DNA of 64,000 nt from Ilyonectria destructans (lineage: Eukaryota; Ascomycota; Sordariomycetes; Hypocreales; Nectriaceae), in contig JAHEWK010000009.1 in assembly GCA_020740775.1 (NCBI GenBank), forward strand, positions 1,302,001 through 1,366,000, written 5' to 3'. Shown here piece after piece: positions 43,462-55,415 of the stretch. The notes beneath the pieces are model-generated. The model worked only from the letters and a program-made list of their open reading frames with translations. It did no database searches and was not told the DNA's origin. Every line of letters begins with the position of its first letter. Position 1 is the stretch's first letter. The translations under genes and the position numbers were made by a program.

Positions 43462-45152
43462 CTACTTGCTCTTCCTTAGCGGTCTTTCATCATCGTCATC
43501 TTTCCTTATCGACCCATTCTCATCAAAGCTATTTGTAACACTGCACGTACTTCCCCCATGATTGCTTGAAGCGACAACATCAACACTGTTGTCTTCCGCC
43601 GAGCAAATAACTATGCTCACCTGCAAACTTGAAGACGAAGATGAGTCAAGAAAGCCTGCGTTCCCGTTCGTATTTGACCCGCCATTGAAGGCCTCTGGTC
43701 TATCTGGGACTTCGGGTAACTCGATGGATATTGTGTCCACTCCGCGAACAGTGCGAGTTCCCTCCGTGGAGGCTCTTGCCCTGCTATAGCTGGACATGTG
43801 GCCTTTACTTGGAATATTTCTGTGTCGCGCTGTCTCAAGGTCGCCGAAAGTGCCGTTGGATAGGACATCGGATTGTCGTTGCCTAGCGACTTTTCCGATC
43901 AGGTCCGCCATTGACATCTCTATCTTGAGCTTGACCATGTAGGCGAAAGGGTGAAACTGCATGTAACTGAAATAACTATTAGCAGTATTCTCGTGATCAA
44001 TTCCGAATTTCCGCTTTTCCTGCTGCCGAAAGGTAACAAGGCTGTCCGTTCATTGATGTAATGTCACATAATGGACTTGACTTACACGAACGTGTTATTC
44101 AAGCTCATCATAGATATTATGAGAACATCCATACCCAGCGAGAATCCGATGATGAGCATATTAAACTTGACCAGACTCCTATACTTTGTTAGGCCGTTTG
44201 ACACCAGGTTGTGTTGAACAACGCGAATGAAATAGAAGTTGAGTGCTGCATCGACGAGAAGGTAGATCCCCTTCTCGACACGGTCCCACCACTCATTGAT
44301 CCAGATATACCTCTCTGATATCTGGAGACGGGCGGGGATCCAGATATTATAGACCGAAATATTAATGGCTGTGATCAAGACCGCAACACCAACCTTCAGA
44401 CGGTATGCCCTTACTGGATCTGCAAGAAGGATTGAGCAACGATTGATGATAATCTGGAGAAGAAATTGAACCTAGAATTGTTGGAAACATTGATACACTT
44501 CGGAAGTACAAGTGGAGAATATTTACTTGAAGTGCCCATGTAGTAACTATGGAGGTTATCATCTTATTCTTGGCGACTGAGGGTGTCTTTGGACTGCTTA
44601 CGAATGCAAAAGAAAAATGCGAAACTAGAAGATTCAATTTTAGTACTCCCTTCAAACGTTACGTCAAATCACCAAAGGATCCCTCCTCGCACCCTCGACT
44701 ACACAGACCAGCAGGCCGTAAGTGCCATGCCTCCTTGTTCGAATAGTCTTACGGTAAGCACATGCAGTGGTACCTTGACTACCCAGGTATGTTCGGCTGG
44801 TCGTATGATAAAGCGAAAGCTGTGCGAGGAGGAAGATCCAACACCAAGGAACCAACACTTACCTTGGAGGAATGATGCCCTTTAAGTGCAACCAGCAGAT
44901 AATGCTGAAGATGAGGCATACAAGAATCTCGAGCCAAATCATCCAGACATAGGCACTGCGGAGCACTAAAAGGCCGCGTCTCTTGTAAATCCCCTTTGTT
45001 TGCTTAATGGCTGTCCAGGTAGTGAGCCATCCGAAGCCAATAGTAAAGCCCCAGGCCAATGAAGCAATGGCAAGATCGTTTTCAGTGACCTGTTGAAGGA
45101 CGAAATGGGGGGAGAGAAGGGTGATCATTATGTCCAAGGTGCTGGTTGACAT
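43462..45152 (-). CDS. Seven-transmembrane rhodopsin-like fungal membrane protein
   Basis: Exons 45152-44863, 44624-44602, 44546-44527, 44471-44086 and 43966-43462 give 407 aa, all phases closing. Exons 2 and 3 are only 23 and 20 nt; they are needed to read SFAFFFCILTTWALQVQFLL across TM3-4. Seven hydrophobic helices lie between about 25 and 270 (ASLAWGFTIGFGWLT, AYVWMIWLEILVCLIFSIICW, LKVGVAVLITAINISVYNIW, GIYLLVDAALNFYFI, FNMLIIGFSLGMDVLIISMM). The conserved RSAYVWMIWLEI and ARLQISERYxWINEWWDRxEK motifs mark a common fungal rhodopsin-fold (Pth11-like without CFEM) family of unknown ligand. The cytoplasmic tail of about 150 residues is Ser-rich and acidic. The first intron is long (238 nt). 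Confidence 0.85.
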
Positions 45153-48100
45153 GAACTCGGAATGACCATAGCTTTAGACAGGGCCCTCGTTTCACTTAGG
45201 AGAGGCATGGGGGTTTAAATGAAACGCTGAAGTGATCAACATAGGCAGCTTTGTCTACGGCTTTGGGATCATCAGGGCCTGGTCAAAATCTGAACCCAAA
45301 GGAGGTGAAGTCTAAGCCCAGGTGGGCTGAAATTCCAGGTTTCTCTTTCCCCGCATGAAGATCGCCTGCCATTAACATCACAGGAGGCCTGGGCACATGA
45401 TGACGGCTCCGGTTCGGGAAGTTCTCCAGCTTCAGCCAAGCCTTTAGAGAACACGGCAGTTGCAGAAGACTGGTCTCGACTCGGCACGGACTAAGCACGG
45501 ACTTGACACGGACAGTGCTTGCGGAGTAGCGTACTCTTTAGCGCTCCGCTAAAGCCAAGCTGTATCGCTGGTAGACCCTGCAGATGGAAGAATTGTGTTA
45601 CTCGAGCCAAGTCGCCAATATAGAATGCTGGACGGTTTCAAGATGGACATCACTGGCACTCTACGGTGGGGGCTGGAGGGGTTGAGTGTGCCGAGATTGG
45701 ATGCGATGCCTCGTGGCTCTGACTATACCTCCAAGTTAGCATAGCTGACCGGAACCCGATCTCTGTATTGCCATCGCATGATGTGGCATGGAGAGGTATC
45801 CCGTAGGTCTTTTTCTGGAATAGCCACTGACATCTGCTATCCTCGCATAATGGTCGATCCTCTAGCTAAAGTGACTGTGTCAACTCTTGGTCAATGAGAT
45901 GTCGGGTCGCATCGATATCGGCGTATCGTTGCCGGCAGAAGCCACATGAAAGTGGCAGATATCAATACTAATGCCAGAGGCTGCTGATCTCTTGGCATAC
46001 AGGCTAAAGTACTCTGCTGGCAGCATCAGGGAGATGAGAACTCCGTGGTTGGTTGCTTCACAGAGATGCAGCATCAGGGACAAGCGTTGAAGGGCGCGTG
46101 GATTGATTTTGAGCCGGGCAGTGCTATTCCATTCGTGTTCCTGGAGGATCTCGGACGGGAAAACAAGTGCTGCAACAACTGTGATCGACAGGCTCCTTTG
46201 TAGCTCATGTACTCGTATTTATTTGTTAGCTTGCCGAGGCCGGCATATCACCTCGGCTAAGCTGGTGAGTTTGGGTTCGCGCTACTGTCCGTTCCACCGC
46301 AGTTGGGCCGCTTCAACTTGCCGTCTTCTTCCCAGTTTAGTGACGAACAGGGTGAGACAATGGCGTTTCTAACACTGACGAGATCGTCCATCGTCTTTGC
46401 TCATGTGGGGATCAACTCGTTGCTGTCGTTCTATGCCGTCCTTTGTAGAATCTGCCGTTGACAGGGCTGAGACAGTATCCACTTGATACTTCGACGCCAC
46501 GATGAACCGCACTTAGTATCACCGGCAACTTACTCTACGTGGCTGCAGTGCATGGGGCTGCTAGAATACCACTATCTTAATGCCGCGTCATCCCTGTGCC
46601 GCTCACTTTCATCTAGGGTTTTATGTGGGTGATTCAGCCGGAGAGAGCGAGGAAAGAATCACGCGGCGAAGAGGGGAATACGGGCAGCTGGCGAATCTCA
46701 TGGCGAATCTCATAATCGACACTTTCAATCCTGGTCAGCACTAAAATCGTTCTTAGTATGGGGATGAACTTAAGTCGCGTCATGCTCCAGCGCACAGACG
46801 AGCCATGCGGAGAGGTGGAGATTATGACTTGGCCCTGGGACTCACAGATGAGTGACTAGGAACAAGAAGCTGAGGACATTCGCAGTCTTATCGGCATTCA
46901 CGCCCCGCATAGCATATGCCCACAACTCTTGAGAAGAAATCGGTGACCGTACCAAGCAGCTGCGTTATTTGTTAGGCTACATCCCTCTGGCCATCCACAG
47001 CCAAGACATGATCAGCAAAGCCAAGGCCGAGCCCAGCGCGACACAGACACTAACGGAGTTTCTAACCAAGGCTGAGAGGGTCTCGGACCTGATTGACAAT
47101 ATCTTCAATTATGGAGACAATTTTGCTATCTCGGGAACTTGGAGCTCCAGTGTCAAGAAGGTCTGTCGGGATTTTGGATGTCTTCTATTGTATCTAGGCT
47201 TCTCCAATTACAGTCCTTGGGCTTTCGATTAAATAGGAATCAAGAGGTTCTAGACGTCGAATTCATCTCCTAGATGGAACGAAAAGCTAACTGACAATAC
47301 ACTGCGGCAAGAAGTATAGCGAAAGTGAGACTTTAAGGAATCAGAAACACTAGTTAGGGTCCTGCCTATCTTATTTATGGCCTTGACTTGCTGACTTATT
47401 GGTTGGATAATATTACTCCGACGTGGGATGTAATGTGAAACATATAAAACATGGTATTGTAATTATGCCTAATCTAACACAAAGCCCGTTATTTGAAGGC
47501 CTGTTCTTTGGGCTAGCACGTTGATTGAATTCGCGGTCCTTTGTCATCCGAATTCATGTCAAATACCGTCGAATCCAGTGGCAGGCCATTGACAGAGAAT
47601 ACCACTTAGTGCCCTTGTGACTTCAATTCGCGGACCAAGATCGATGAGTCCAGCTCTCTTAGCGTGAAGGGACCTCCGAGGTTCACGAATGTCCGGAAAA
47701 AAAAAGTGAGGGACAATACGGCAAAGGACCCAGGTGATAAAACTACCATTTTAGACGAATCATTCAGCCCGTATGTCCCTTATTAGAAGCCAAGATTCAT
47801 CACCCTGGCAGTGCGACATGCGGCATCACCACGCTACAGCTTCTTTCCCACCAGTCTACCCATCGCGGTTAGATCGTCCAGAAGTGGATTCCTTCTAAAT
47901 ATATCGTGCAGCACTTTTGCTGCGTTTTAATGCAAGTTTGCGTGGCTTATATGGCCCAGTACTGACTGCACTGAGCAGCAGAGTGGATTTACCTGCATCC
48001 AGTTCCGGCAATGTTCGGATATTATGTTGCCCCATCAGCACACCCGCCTCATTTGGTTGCCGTTCCCAACTCGCTAAACCCAACGATGTGTCATGTTTTT

Positions 48101-48308
48101 CCTCTTCGCTAATTGATCTCATTACTAAAAGTCATCCCATCAACTTACTCGTTACTCTAGGGACGTGCTGAAATAAAGAGGGCCAGACCCTAGTGGGGCC
48201 ATGTTGTGGACCTTCGTTCGACCTTGCTGGAGTTGAGCGCGTGGCGAGTTGGCTGGACCTGTCTGTTTGGCACATGAGAACGCGTCGCTGCAAATCGATG
48301 TCGATAAG
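45153..48308. other. Gene-poor 3.2 kb
   Basis: No supported gene. An 87-codon open frame at 46969-47232 (+) (GYIPLAIHSQDMISKAKAEP) and a piece around 46520-46620 reading STWLQCMGLLEYHYLNAA look like coding scraps but carry no recognised domain and are separated by stops. A short direct repeat (CACGGACT-type triplet, about 45486-45512) and the palindrome-like CTTTAGCGCTCCGCTAAAG (about 45537-45555) are also present. Confidence 0.5.
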
Positions 48309-49771
48309 ATGACAACAATCGAGAATCCCAATCATAAGTCTTCGGCCATCGGTCCGGAGCTGGCCATGACAAAGGCCGGTATCAAACTCGACCCCAATGA
48401 CGAACCCGAAAGAAGTATCGAGGAGGGCGAGGCCCAGTTTCACCGTCTCGGGTGGAAACGACTGGCCCTCATTTTGATCGTTGAAGCCATCGCACTTGGC
48501 AGTCTGAGCCTTCCGTCTGCCTTTGCCATCTTGGGAATGGTCCCAGGCGTGTTGTTGTGCGTCTTCCTGGGTCTTGCAGCCATGCAGGGCAGCTACACCA
48601 TTGGTGAAGTGAAGCTCAAGTTCCCCCACGCAAAGCATTACGTCGAGATAGGCCGGCTCATGATGGGGAACTTCGGGTATCACCTCTTCAGCATTGCCTT
48701 TGTCATCCAACTGATCCTGGTGGTTGGCTCGCACTGCCTGACTGGGAAGATTGCATTCACAACCATTACAGAGAGTGATATTTGCTCTCTAGTCTTTGGT
48801 GTCGTATCCATGGTTATTCTTCTACTGCTAGCAATCCCTCCATCTTTCTCGGAGATTGCGATACTAGGATATATAGACTTTGCTTCTATTATCATTGCTA
48901 TTGGAGTAACCATGATTGCAACAGGCATCCAATCATCCAATCAACCTGGTGGCTTATCTGCAGTCCCTTGGTCTGCGTGGCCAAAGGCAGATCTCTCATT
49001 CCAAGAGGCATTCTCAGCTGTAACAAATATTGTTTTTGCATATGCCTTCGCCATTGCCCAGCCGTCCTTTATGGATGAGCTCCATACGCCATCAGACTTC
49101 AAAAAGTCAATCCAGACTATTGCCGTTGTTGAGATTGCCATCTACACATTGACAGGCGCAATCATCTATGCATTTGTTGGCCAGGACGTTAAATCACCCG
49201 CACTCCTGTCTGCAGGCCCGCTTCTCACGAGAGTTGTTTTCGGCATCGCGTTTCCCGTCATTTTTATTTCAGGCTCGATCAACACTACCGTCGTTTGCCG
49301 GTATATTCACGGGCAAATGTACCAAAACTCTGCGGCTCGATACGTCAACACCAAGAAGGGCTGGGCCACTTGGCTTACGCTTGTTGGCTTGGTTTCTGTT
49401 TTTGCATGGGTTGTGTCGGAGGCGATTCCCATCTTTTCCGACTTATTATCCATTATATCTGCTCTATTCGTCTCCGGGTTTTCTTATTACATTCCACCCA
49501 TTATGTGGTTTGTGCTTCTCAAAGAGGGCAAATGGTATGAGAAGAAGAACCTCATAGCCAGCATTAGCAATGGCATCGTGTTCCTTATCGGAATCGTTGT
49601 ATTCTCATGCGGAAGTTATGCTAGTATAGCGGGGCTGGTAAGTTCACCTACGTTCACATTCTTCTTGTCATCTCACTCTTCATTTCACAAATTGTAATTA
49701 ACAACGTTTCCTAGGTTACCAAGTTTCGTAACGGCGCCGTCGGTATGCCATTCACGTGTGCTGCCAATTAG
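48309..49771 (+). CDS. Amino acid transporter, AAAP family
   Basis: Exons 48309-49637 and 49715-49771 give 461 aa. Hydrophobic profile shows about 11 helices, starting after a hydrophilic ~55-residue N-terminus (FHRLGWKRLALILIVEAIALGSLSLPSAFA), the typical AAAP start with GxLSLP. Other family blocks are GSYTIGEVKLKFPHAKHY, FAYAFAIAQPSFMDEL and SGSINTTVVCRYI. Such fungal proteins (Mtr-like) take up neutral or aromatic amino acids at the plasma membrane by proton symport. The second exon adds only VTKFRNGAVGMPFTCAAN, the usual short cytoplasmic end. Substrate inferred from family only. Confidence 0.92.
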
Positions 49772-50400
49772 AGGATTTCAGGTCCAAACTCGGGATACGA
49801 TATCCTACCATGTATTAATAGCAAAATATATGTACAATACACGAGATGATAGCCTATTGCTCGACTCATCTTCAAAAGTTTAAAAACAGTATCTTATGGA
49901 ACCAATTACTGGAAAGACATTTATACTTTACTGGAAGCGCCTTCGTGTCGACCAAGACCTACATTACTGGGTCCGTCGACCGCTACTCTCCGATAGTTTA
50001 CGGTGATGACATGACCCCCCTTGTATCGAGACTTATTTCACGGTCTACCGCATTACTTTGTTCTATCCGGTTATCTTTTCCCTTTACCGAGAATATAGGC
50101 TGAGGGAGGTGACGGAAGAGGATGTGAACGACTCTGCATAACTGCCATTATTGTGCATACAAAAGCCGCATGGTTGCGTATTACTTCTAATACAGCCACA
50201 AGCGTTCTGGCTAGGACATCATTATTGTGTCGGAGTGTATATTTCTCTGCGATGGTGACGGCCTAGTCTGTATTAAGCCGGCTCATAGCTGCTGCTCTTC
50301 TGAATTGAATTGAACCAGAGGTAGCGACAGCCCCCTATTGCCCTCACCCCTCAACTTATCGCATGCTTTATGTTGGCGCATGCTTCGTACCAGAGTCCCG
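49772..50400. other. Convergent 3' region
   Basis: Between the ends of the amino acid transporter and the SDR gene. Nothing supported. Confidence 0.5.
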
Positions 50401-51318
50401 TTAACCATCAATGTCAGTCGATGTGCCAACTTCTCGGCAATTGTTCAAGTCATTTTGGACCGAGTCGAGTTTTCCTTGTGTTCGAATAAACGCATCTTTT
50501 CCTAGGGGCAATCTGAGCACCTTGCCTTTCAGGTGACCTGCTCCGCCTTCGCCAGTAGCAACCTCGAAAATGATGTTAACTGCCTTCTGAGGATCACCGG
50601 GCTGCTTTCCATCGGCGGTCTCGAACTTTTTGGCCATGTCTTCAACAACAGTGCCCTCGTATCCGATGTCAATGGGAATGTCGTTTATGGTGCTGGCGTT
50701 CAAAATGTTGGTTCGGAATGCGCCCGGCTCAACAATCAACACTGAAATGCCGAATTCCTTCATCTCCTTGGCTAAGACCTCGCTTAGCCCCTCTAAGCTG
50801 AATTTGCTTGCCGCATAGAGTCCACAACTCGGGAGGCCATCATGGCCGGCCACACTGCTAATGTTGATGATGGTTCCAGATCGGCGAGCCCTCCTCATAC
50901 CGGGCTGCACAGCTTGGATGGCGTAAAGTGGCCCAAATAAGTTGGTTCTAATCTGAGTCTCGGCTTCATTTTCGCTGTGATCGAATTAGTAAGGTGCCTA
51001 TTTGAGAAAGATGCGTCCATACGTGAAGAACTCGATTGGCCCTAGGACAGAGTAGCCAGCATTGTTGACGAGGAAGTCAATATCACCAATTTTCTTCTCG
51101 GCCGCCCGCACTTTTTTGATGATGCTCTCCCGGGACTCCGTCATGTCCAGCTGAATGACATATCCCCCGGCCTGCTCAATGGAACTGATAGCCTCCGCGG
51201 ACCTTTCCAGATTGCGCGCTGTACCAATAACCTTATGGCCGGCTGCAAGAACCCTTAGGCTGAGGAGAAGGCCGAGGCCATTTGATGTTCCGGTGATGAA
51301 CCAAACAGGAGTTGCCAT
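50401..51318 (-). CDS. Short-chain dehydrogenase/reductase
   Basis: Exons 51318-51023 and 50974-50401 give 289 aa. Classical SDR: cofactor loop TGTSNGLG (9-16), LDM after strand 4, NNAG (about 85-88), catalytic Ser in NISSV and YAASK with Tyr and Lys. The Arg at about 35 (GTARN) after strand 2 suggests NADP(H). The EPGAFRTN motif places it among the bacterial-like classical SDRs related to YbbO/oxidoreductases. Substrate unknown. A TATA box lies about 60 bp upstream. Confidence 0.92.
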
Positions 51319-51375
51319 GTTGAGGGTGGAGAGTGAGGATACCTGTCAAAGTTTCTTGACTGCGGCAATGACCCC

Positions 51376-51386
51376 GATATATATAA
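51376..51386 (-). promoter_or_regulatory. TATA box of the SDR gene
   Basis: GATATATATAA on the plus strand (TTATATATATC on the minus strand), 58-68 bp before the SDR ATG at 51318. Position and sequence fit a core promoter. Confidence 0.45.
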
Positions 51387-52329
51387 GCAATTGACAACCA
51401 CTGGATGGGTTAATTATGCATATGGCTAAGGCCCCCACCTCTCCCCCGGAGCCTCTGAGTATCACTATTCTCCGGATTTATTGTCTTTCTCCGTTAATCC
51501 CGTCTTCGTTAGCTTTCTTTAATGGAATGACGTCGCTGACTCATACATTTTGCCCACAACTTATCGCCTAACGCCGATGAGCCTATTAGCTATCATTTGT
51601 TATTGTTGTAACCTATGCTATGACTCAGGGAATAAAACTTGGCAGAGCGTTCGGAAAGAGAAGTCAGGAGAGGATTATTCTCGAGCCCGGCGACCACCCA
51701 ATATTGCGAATTTCTCACCATTGCCTCCATTTCCTCAGCCAGTAACTCGGACTGACACTCCTCATGTCCACGAGGCAGCCATCTGTGGTCATAGATTTTA
51801 GCAACTGAATTGCACATATAGCAAGAAAGGCCACAGCACCCTCAAGTCATCTTCTGTGATCGTCATGAGACAGTCCAATATTAGACACCCCTGTGAGTTT
51901 TGATCTGAAGGCAGCTCTGTTAGCAGAAGCTTAGCATATTGAAACAACATATGTTACCAGAATCCGAATATATTCAGAGAAAGTATGGAAACTCAGTGGT
52001 AGAGGCCCCCAATAGTCGGATCGGCCGACACCATCTTACGCAGAGTGATTGCGGCAGGGATGTAAAGTGTCAAATTACAATGATGCCTAGACTATAACAG
52101 CTGGCCCGCCATAAACAGAAGATACCAAAAAATTAGAGGGAAATGTATTCTACGTTGCCATAGTATCAAATTAGGGGACTAGGATAGACAACTAGCCCAT
52201 CTATTTCTTGAAACACACATTGTGCAGGGACTCTTGCGAAAGTAACGGCCTAATCCTAAATCTCTGTCCGAGAAAAGATTTGGTACGGATATTAGGCGGC
52301 TCGACCAACCTGCCAATGTTAAAGAATTC
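51387..52329. other. Intergenic, no gene seen
   Basis: Upstream part of the SDR promoter and unassigned sequence. No supported feature. Confidence 0.5.
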
Positions 52330-53703
52330 TCAAAACGAAACGGCGAGCTCTTCTAATTGGTTAACGACCACATCCCTCAGAGCCTTTTCGACGCCGACTT
52401 TGAAGTCTCCTGAGTCTTTTTCTAGGCAGTCCTGCATGTTTCCCACAAAGCAGGTCCGTGTTATGGTAGCGTATCTATCGCCAATTTTCCCGGGAAGTAA
52501 ATTATCGGCAATAAATATGAAGAAACGTCTGATGTTGACTGCGTTTCTCTCCCAATCCTTCGACACCGGAAACCTTGGCATGGCTCCAACAAGTTCTAGG
52601 GCTAGCCTGCCCAGTCCGATCTCCAATAGCACTACTCCGAGGGAGTATATGTCGTGAAGCTTGGTTTCAGGGGCCTTTGGGGGCTCTCCGGGCAGAAATT
52701 GGCGCTCTGGGTGCCGGTAGACATTACCATCATCGGAGATGAGTGGTCGCACCGCGTCGTCGGTATATTCCGTCACTCGCCGAGCTAACTGAAATCCGAA
52801 GAAGTATGGTATTCCAAGCGTAACGGTAATGAGATCGCTGTCTAGTGTAGACCCATTTGATGGGAAAACCAAGAACAAAATATTTCTGCTGCTAATATTT
52901 TGGTGCAGCCAGTCCTCCCTATGTAAGTTGCTGAGAGTTCTGGCAACAAGTTGCTGAGAGTTCTGGCAACAAGTTGCTGAGAGTTCTGGCAACAAGTTGC
53001 TGAGAGTTCTGGCAACAGAGTGGGCGAATCGCAGCCGCTGAGAGATGGAGAGCGGCTTTTTAGCGTTGTCGCGGGGCTTTTGTTGTACCTTAGAGTATCT
53101 AAAGAGGCCATTTTCCAACTCTTCGAGGAGAGTGTGCAGTCTCGGTCTCGGATTTGTGATCAAGTGGGTGGTGCCATCCAAGGCGAACCCTTTGGCAAGT
53201 TCGGATGCATCGAAAATGTACTCAACACAACGTAGTACTTTGTTTTAACAGACGTCTACCCATTTCAGCACTTCTGTGTCTTCTAGTTGGTCTTGGTTAA
53301 GAAAATTAGCCAGATCCAACGCGCGGTTGCGAGTCTAGTCAGTCCACTCGGTGACATGGCGGTGTTCAACCAGCACCTCCACCATGTTCCTCAGCTTTCC
53401 ATATTGAAGCAAAGGACCGTCGCAAATTTTGTTCACATCTGTCTCGTCTATTGTCACAGCGTCTATGGGCTGGATTAAAAGTTCCGGCAGTGGAACTTGT
53501 CCTCGCTCAACTCGAAGCAGGTTGACTGTGACGGCTGCACCAATAGATATAACCCTCTGGTTACGTTCAATGGCCAAAGTTGTGCTCGGCGTTGGTCGCC
53601 TCGTGTAGTCTCGAATCACGTCATCAATATCAGCCCTAAGGTAGTTGTTGAGCCTTTGGACGTGGTCGAGGGAGCGTTGAGCCTTTTTCTTCCCACCAAA
53701 TCC
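52330..53703 (-). pseudogene. Pseudokinase-like (prion-inhibition related) gene with in-frame stops
   Basis: One minus-strand frame stays coding from 53703 to the stop at 52330 but is cut by TAG (53335-53337) and TAA (53245-53247). A further TAG closes it upstream (53704-53706) and no ATG start is left. Pieces read SLDHVQRLNNYLRADIDDVIRD, MVEVLVEHRHVTEWTD, NQDQLEDTEVLKWVDVC, CVEYIFDASELAKGFAL, then a degenerate kinase-like part: WLHQNISSRNILF (HRD region with the Asp lost), DIYSLGVVLLEIGLGRL (subdomain IX). The family is the HeLo/pseudokinase group linked to prion inhibition and incompatibility. Both stops could come from CAG/CAA. A 23-bp minisatellite lies inside the kinase-like part. Confidence 0.75.
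52928..53019. repeat. 23-bp minisatellite, four copies, inside the pseudokinase frame
   Basis: Unit TTGCTGAGAGTTCTGGCAAC plus AAG is repeated at 52928-52950, 52951-52973, 52974-52996 and 52997-53019 (last copy ends AGA). The first three are identical. Three extra units are 69 bp, so the frame is kept. On the minus strand it reads VARTLSNL, a shifted middle part, then VARTLSNLH again. Confidence 0.9.
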
Positions 53704-53879
53704 CTAAGACATGTAGAGCTGGGCACTTAGTTTACTATGAGGGCTTGGACTAAACATCTTGATTTTTTAAATCCATTATATTATATGCAACGCCATCTCT
53801 AGATCCGATCCCTAATGCAGGTATTAAAAAAAATATTACTGTCATTCATCATATCCATATCTTTCTTTCGCACTCATGC

Positions 53880-55415
53880 TCATTTCGGCAGCGGAATCGG
53901 CTGGATCGACTGGGGGTTCGTGAAGATGTTCTTCGGGTCATAGACAGCCTTGATTCCCTGCAGCTTCGGCAGGTTCTTGCCCCAGTACAGCTGCGGCCCG
54001 ACAGCTGCCGTCATCTGCGAGTCGGCGTAATTGGCGTACATACCCCACTGGCTGGTGGACCAGGGCTTGGTGATGCTCTGGCGGAAGCCCTTCATCAGGT
54101 TGAAGCCGTCGGACGGGTATTGCTGGCCCTGCGGCACGCTGTCGTAGAGCTGGAAGAGCAGCATCTTGTCGCGGTGGACGAAGGCAGTATCAGATGTCTT
54201 GGGCTTCGAGACGGCGGAGTGGTCGCCGCCGATGAGGTCCATCTGCATCCACCAGTTGTGGCTGGTGGTGGCGCCTGCCGTGGAGATGTAGTTGACGAAA
54301 GACGTAAACTGGTTTGCAGAGACGGTAGGGACAATCATGCTGGTGGCATAGAATGTGTCGTGGGCGTTGTAAGAGGCACTGGTCGGGTTGATCTCTACAT
54401 TCCCAGCAAAGTGGGCAACCAAGTCAAGCCATCCGACAGTTTGGGCATTAACCTGAACTCCCAGCGAAGTCAAGAGAGGCTGGATGGCATTGCGAAGGCC
54501 GGCCTCGGAGCCGATGTACGTGCCGTCGAGGCTGTAACCGTTCTTGGAGATGAACGCCTGCATGCTCAACTCGGCAGGCATCGTCTTTCCAAAATCCTGC
54601 ACCGTCTTGAGCCCGCTGGCCGCCGTCTGCTGGTTCCAGTTGAGGCCGATATCGAAGTAGGTGAGCTGGGTGGGAGCGGCAAAGGTGTTGAACTCGAGCT
54701 CGGCGACGATGCCGAAAGATGAGCCTGCTCCGCGGACGGCGAAGAAGAGGCCTGACCGCTCTGTTGCTGAGCAGTGGACGACACTGCCGTCGGCGAGGAC
54801 GACGGTGGCACCTTTGATCCAGTCTAGAGCGAGTCCGTACTTGCGAGAGACCATGCCGTAGCCTCCGTGGAGAGCATGTCCACCAATACCAACACTGCAG
54901 TTGTTAGCGTGTATTCTTGACATTATTGTGAAGTTGGTAACTTACCCTGGGCACGTGCCGTGAGAAATAGCCCTTTGGCCTTGGTTGTACAGCTCAGTCG
55001 CGACATGACCAAGGCGCGCACCGGGCTGAATCTTGGCGGTGTTGTCCTTTGTGTTCAACTTGACGCTGAACATGCGGTCCAGCTCGACCACCAAGTGGCC
55101 GTCGTCGCCGCCAAAGCCCCACGACGTGTAACTGTGGCCGCCGCTCTTGGCGCTGATCTTGACGCCGTGCTTGACGCCGCACTTGACGGCGGCCGAGATG
55201 TGCGCAACCGTCGTGGGCACGGCGATGGCGACCGGTTGGTACTGCAGGCGCAAGTTGTACGCGGTGCCGTCCTGCGTCCACTCGGCCGAGCCCTTGACGT
55301 CGATGGGGACCTTGGAGCTGGTGAGACAGCTGGTGATGGCATCGCGCTTGGTTGGCACGGCCGACGCTTGCAGAGCGAGGCCGGCGAGGAGCCACGAGAG
55401 GCGTGTGATGAACAT
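53880..55415 (-). CDS. Secreted FAD-linked oxidase, berberine-bridge/AA7 type
   Basis: Exons 55415-54946 and 54894-53880 give 494 aa. MFITRLSWLLAGLALQASA is a clear signal peptide, so secreted. PCMH-type FAD domain with the two covalent FAD anchors: His94 in SGGHSY and Cys155 in HGTCPG (the codon after Pro is split by the intron). Ends with the BBE motif YWGKNLPKLQGIKAVYDPKNIF. Bicovalent FAD and secretion fit gluco- or chito-oligosaccharide oxidases (AA7), which oxidise sugars to lactones and make H2O2; secondary-metabolite oxidases share the fold. Codons are clearly more GC-rich than in neighbours, which points to strong expression or a different origin. Its neighbour upstream is 1.6 kb of empty sequence. 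Confidence 0.93.

Noticed and set aside
46969..47232. 87-codon ORF in the gene-poor region
   Set aside because: No recognised domain and no plausible neighbouring exons; kept only as a note in the region entry.
52928..53019. CRISPR-like array
   Set aside because: Units are directly adjacent with no spacers; it is a minisatellite.
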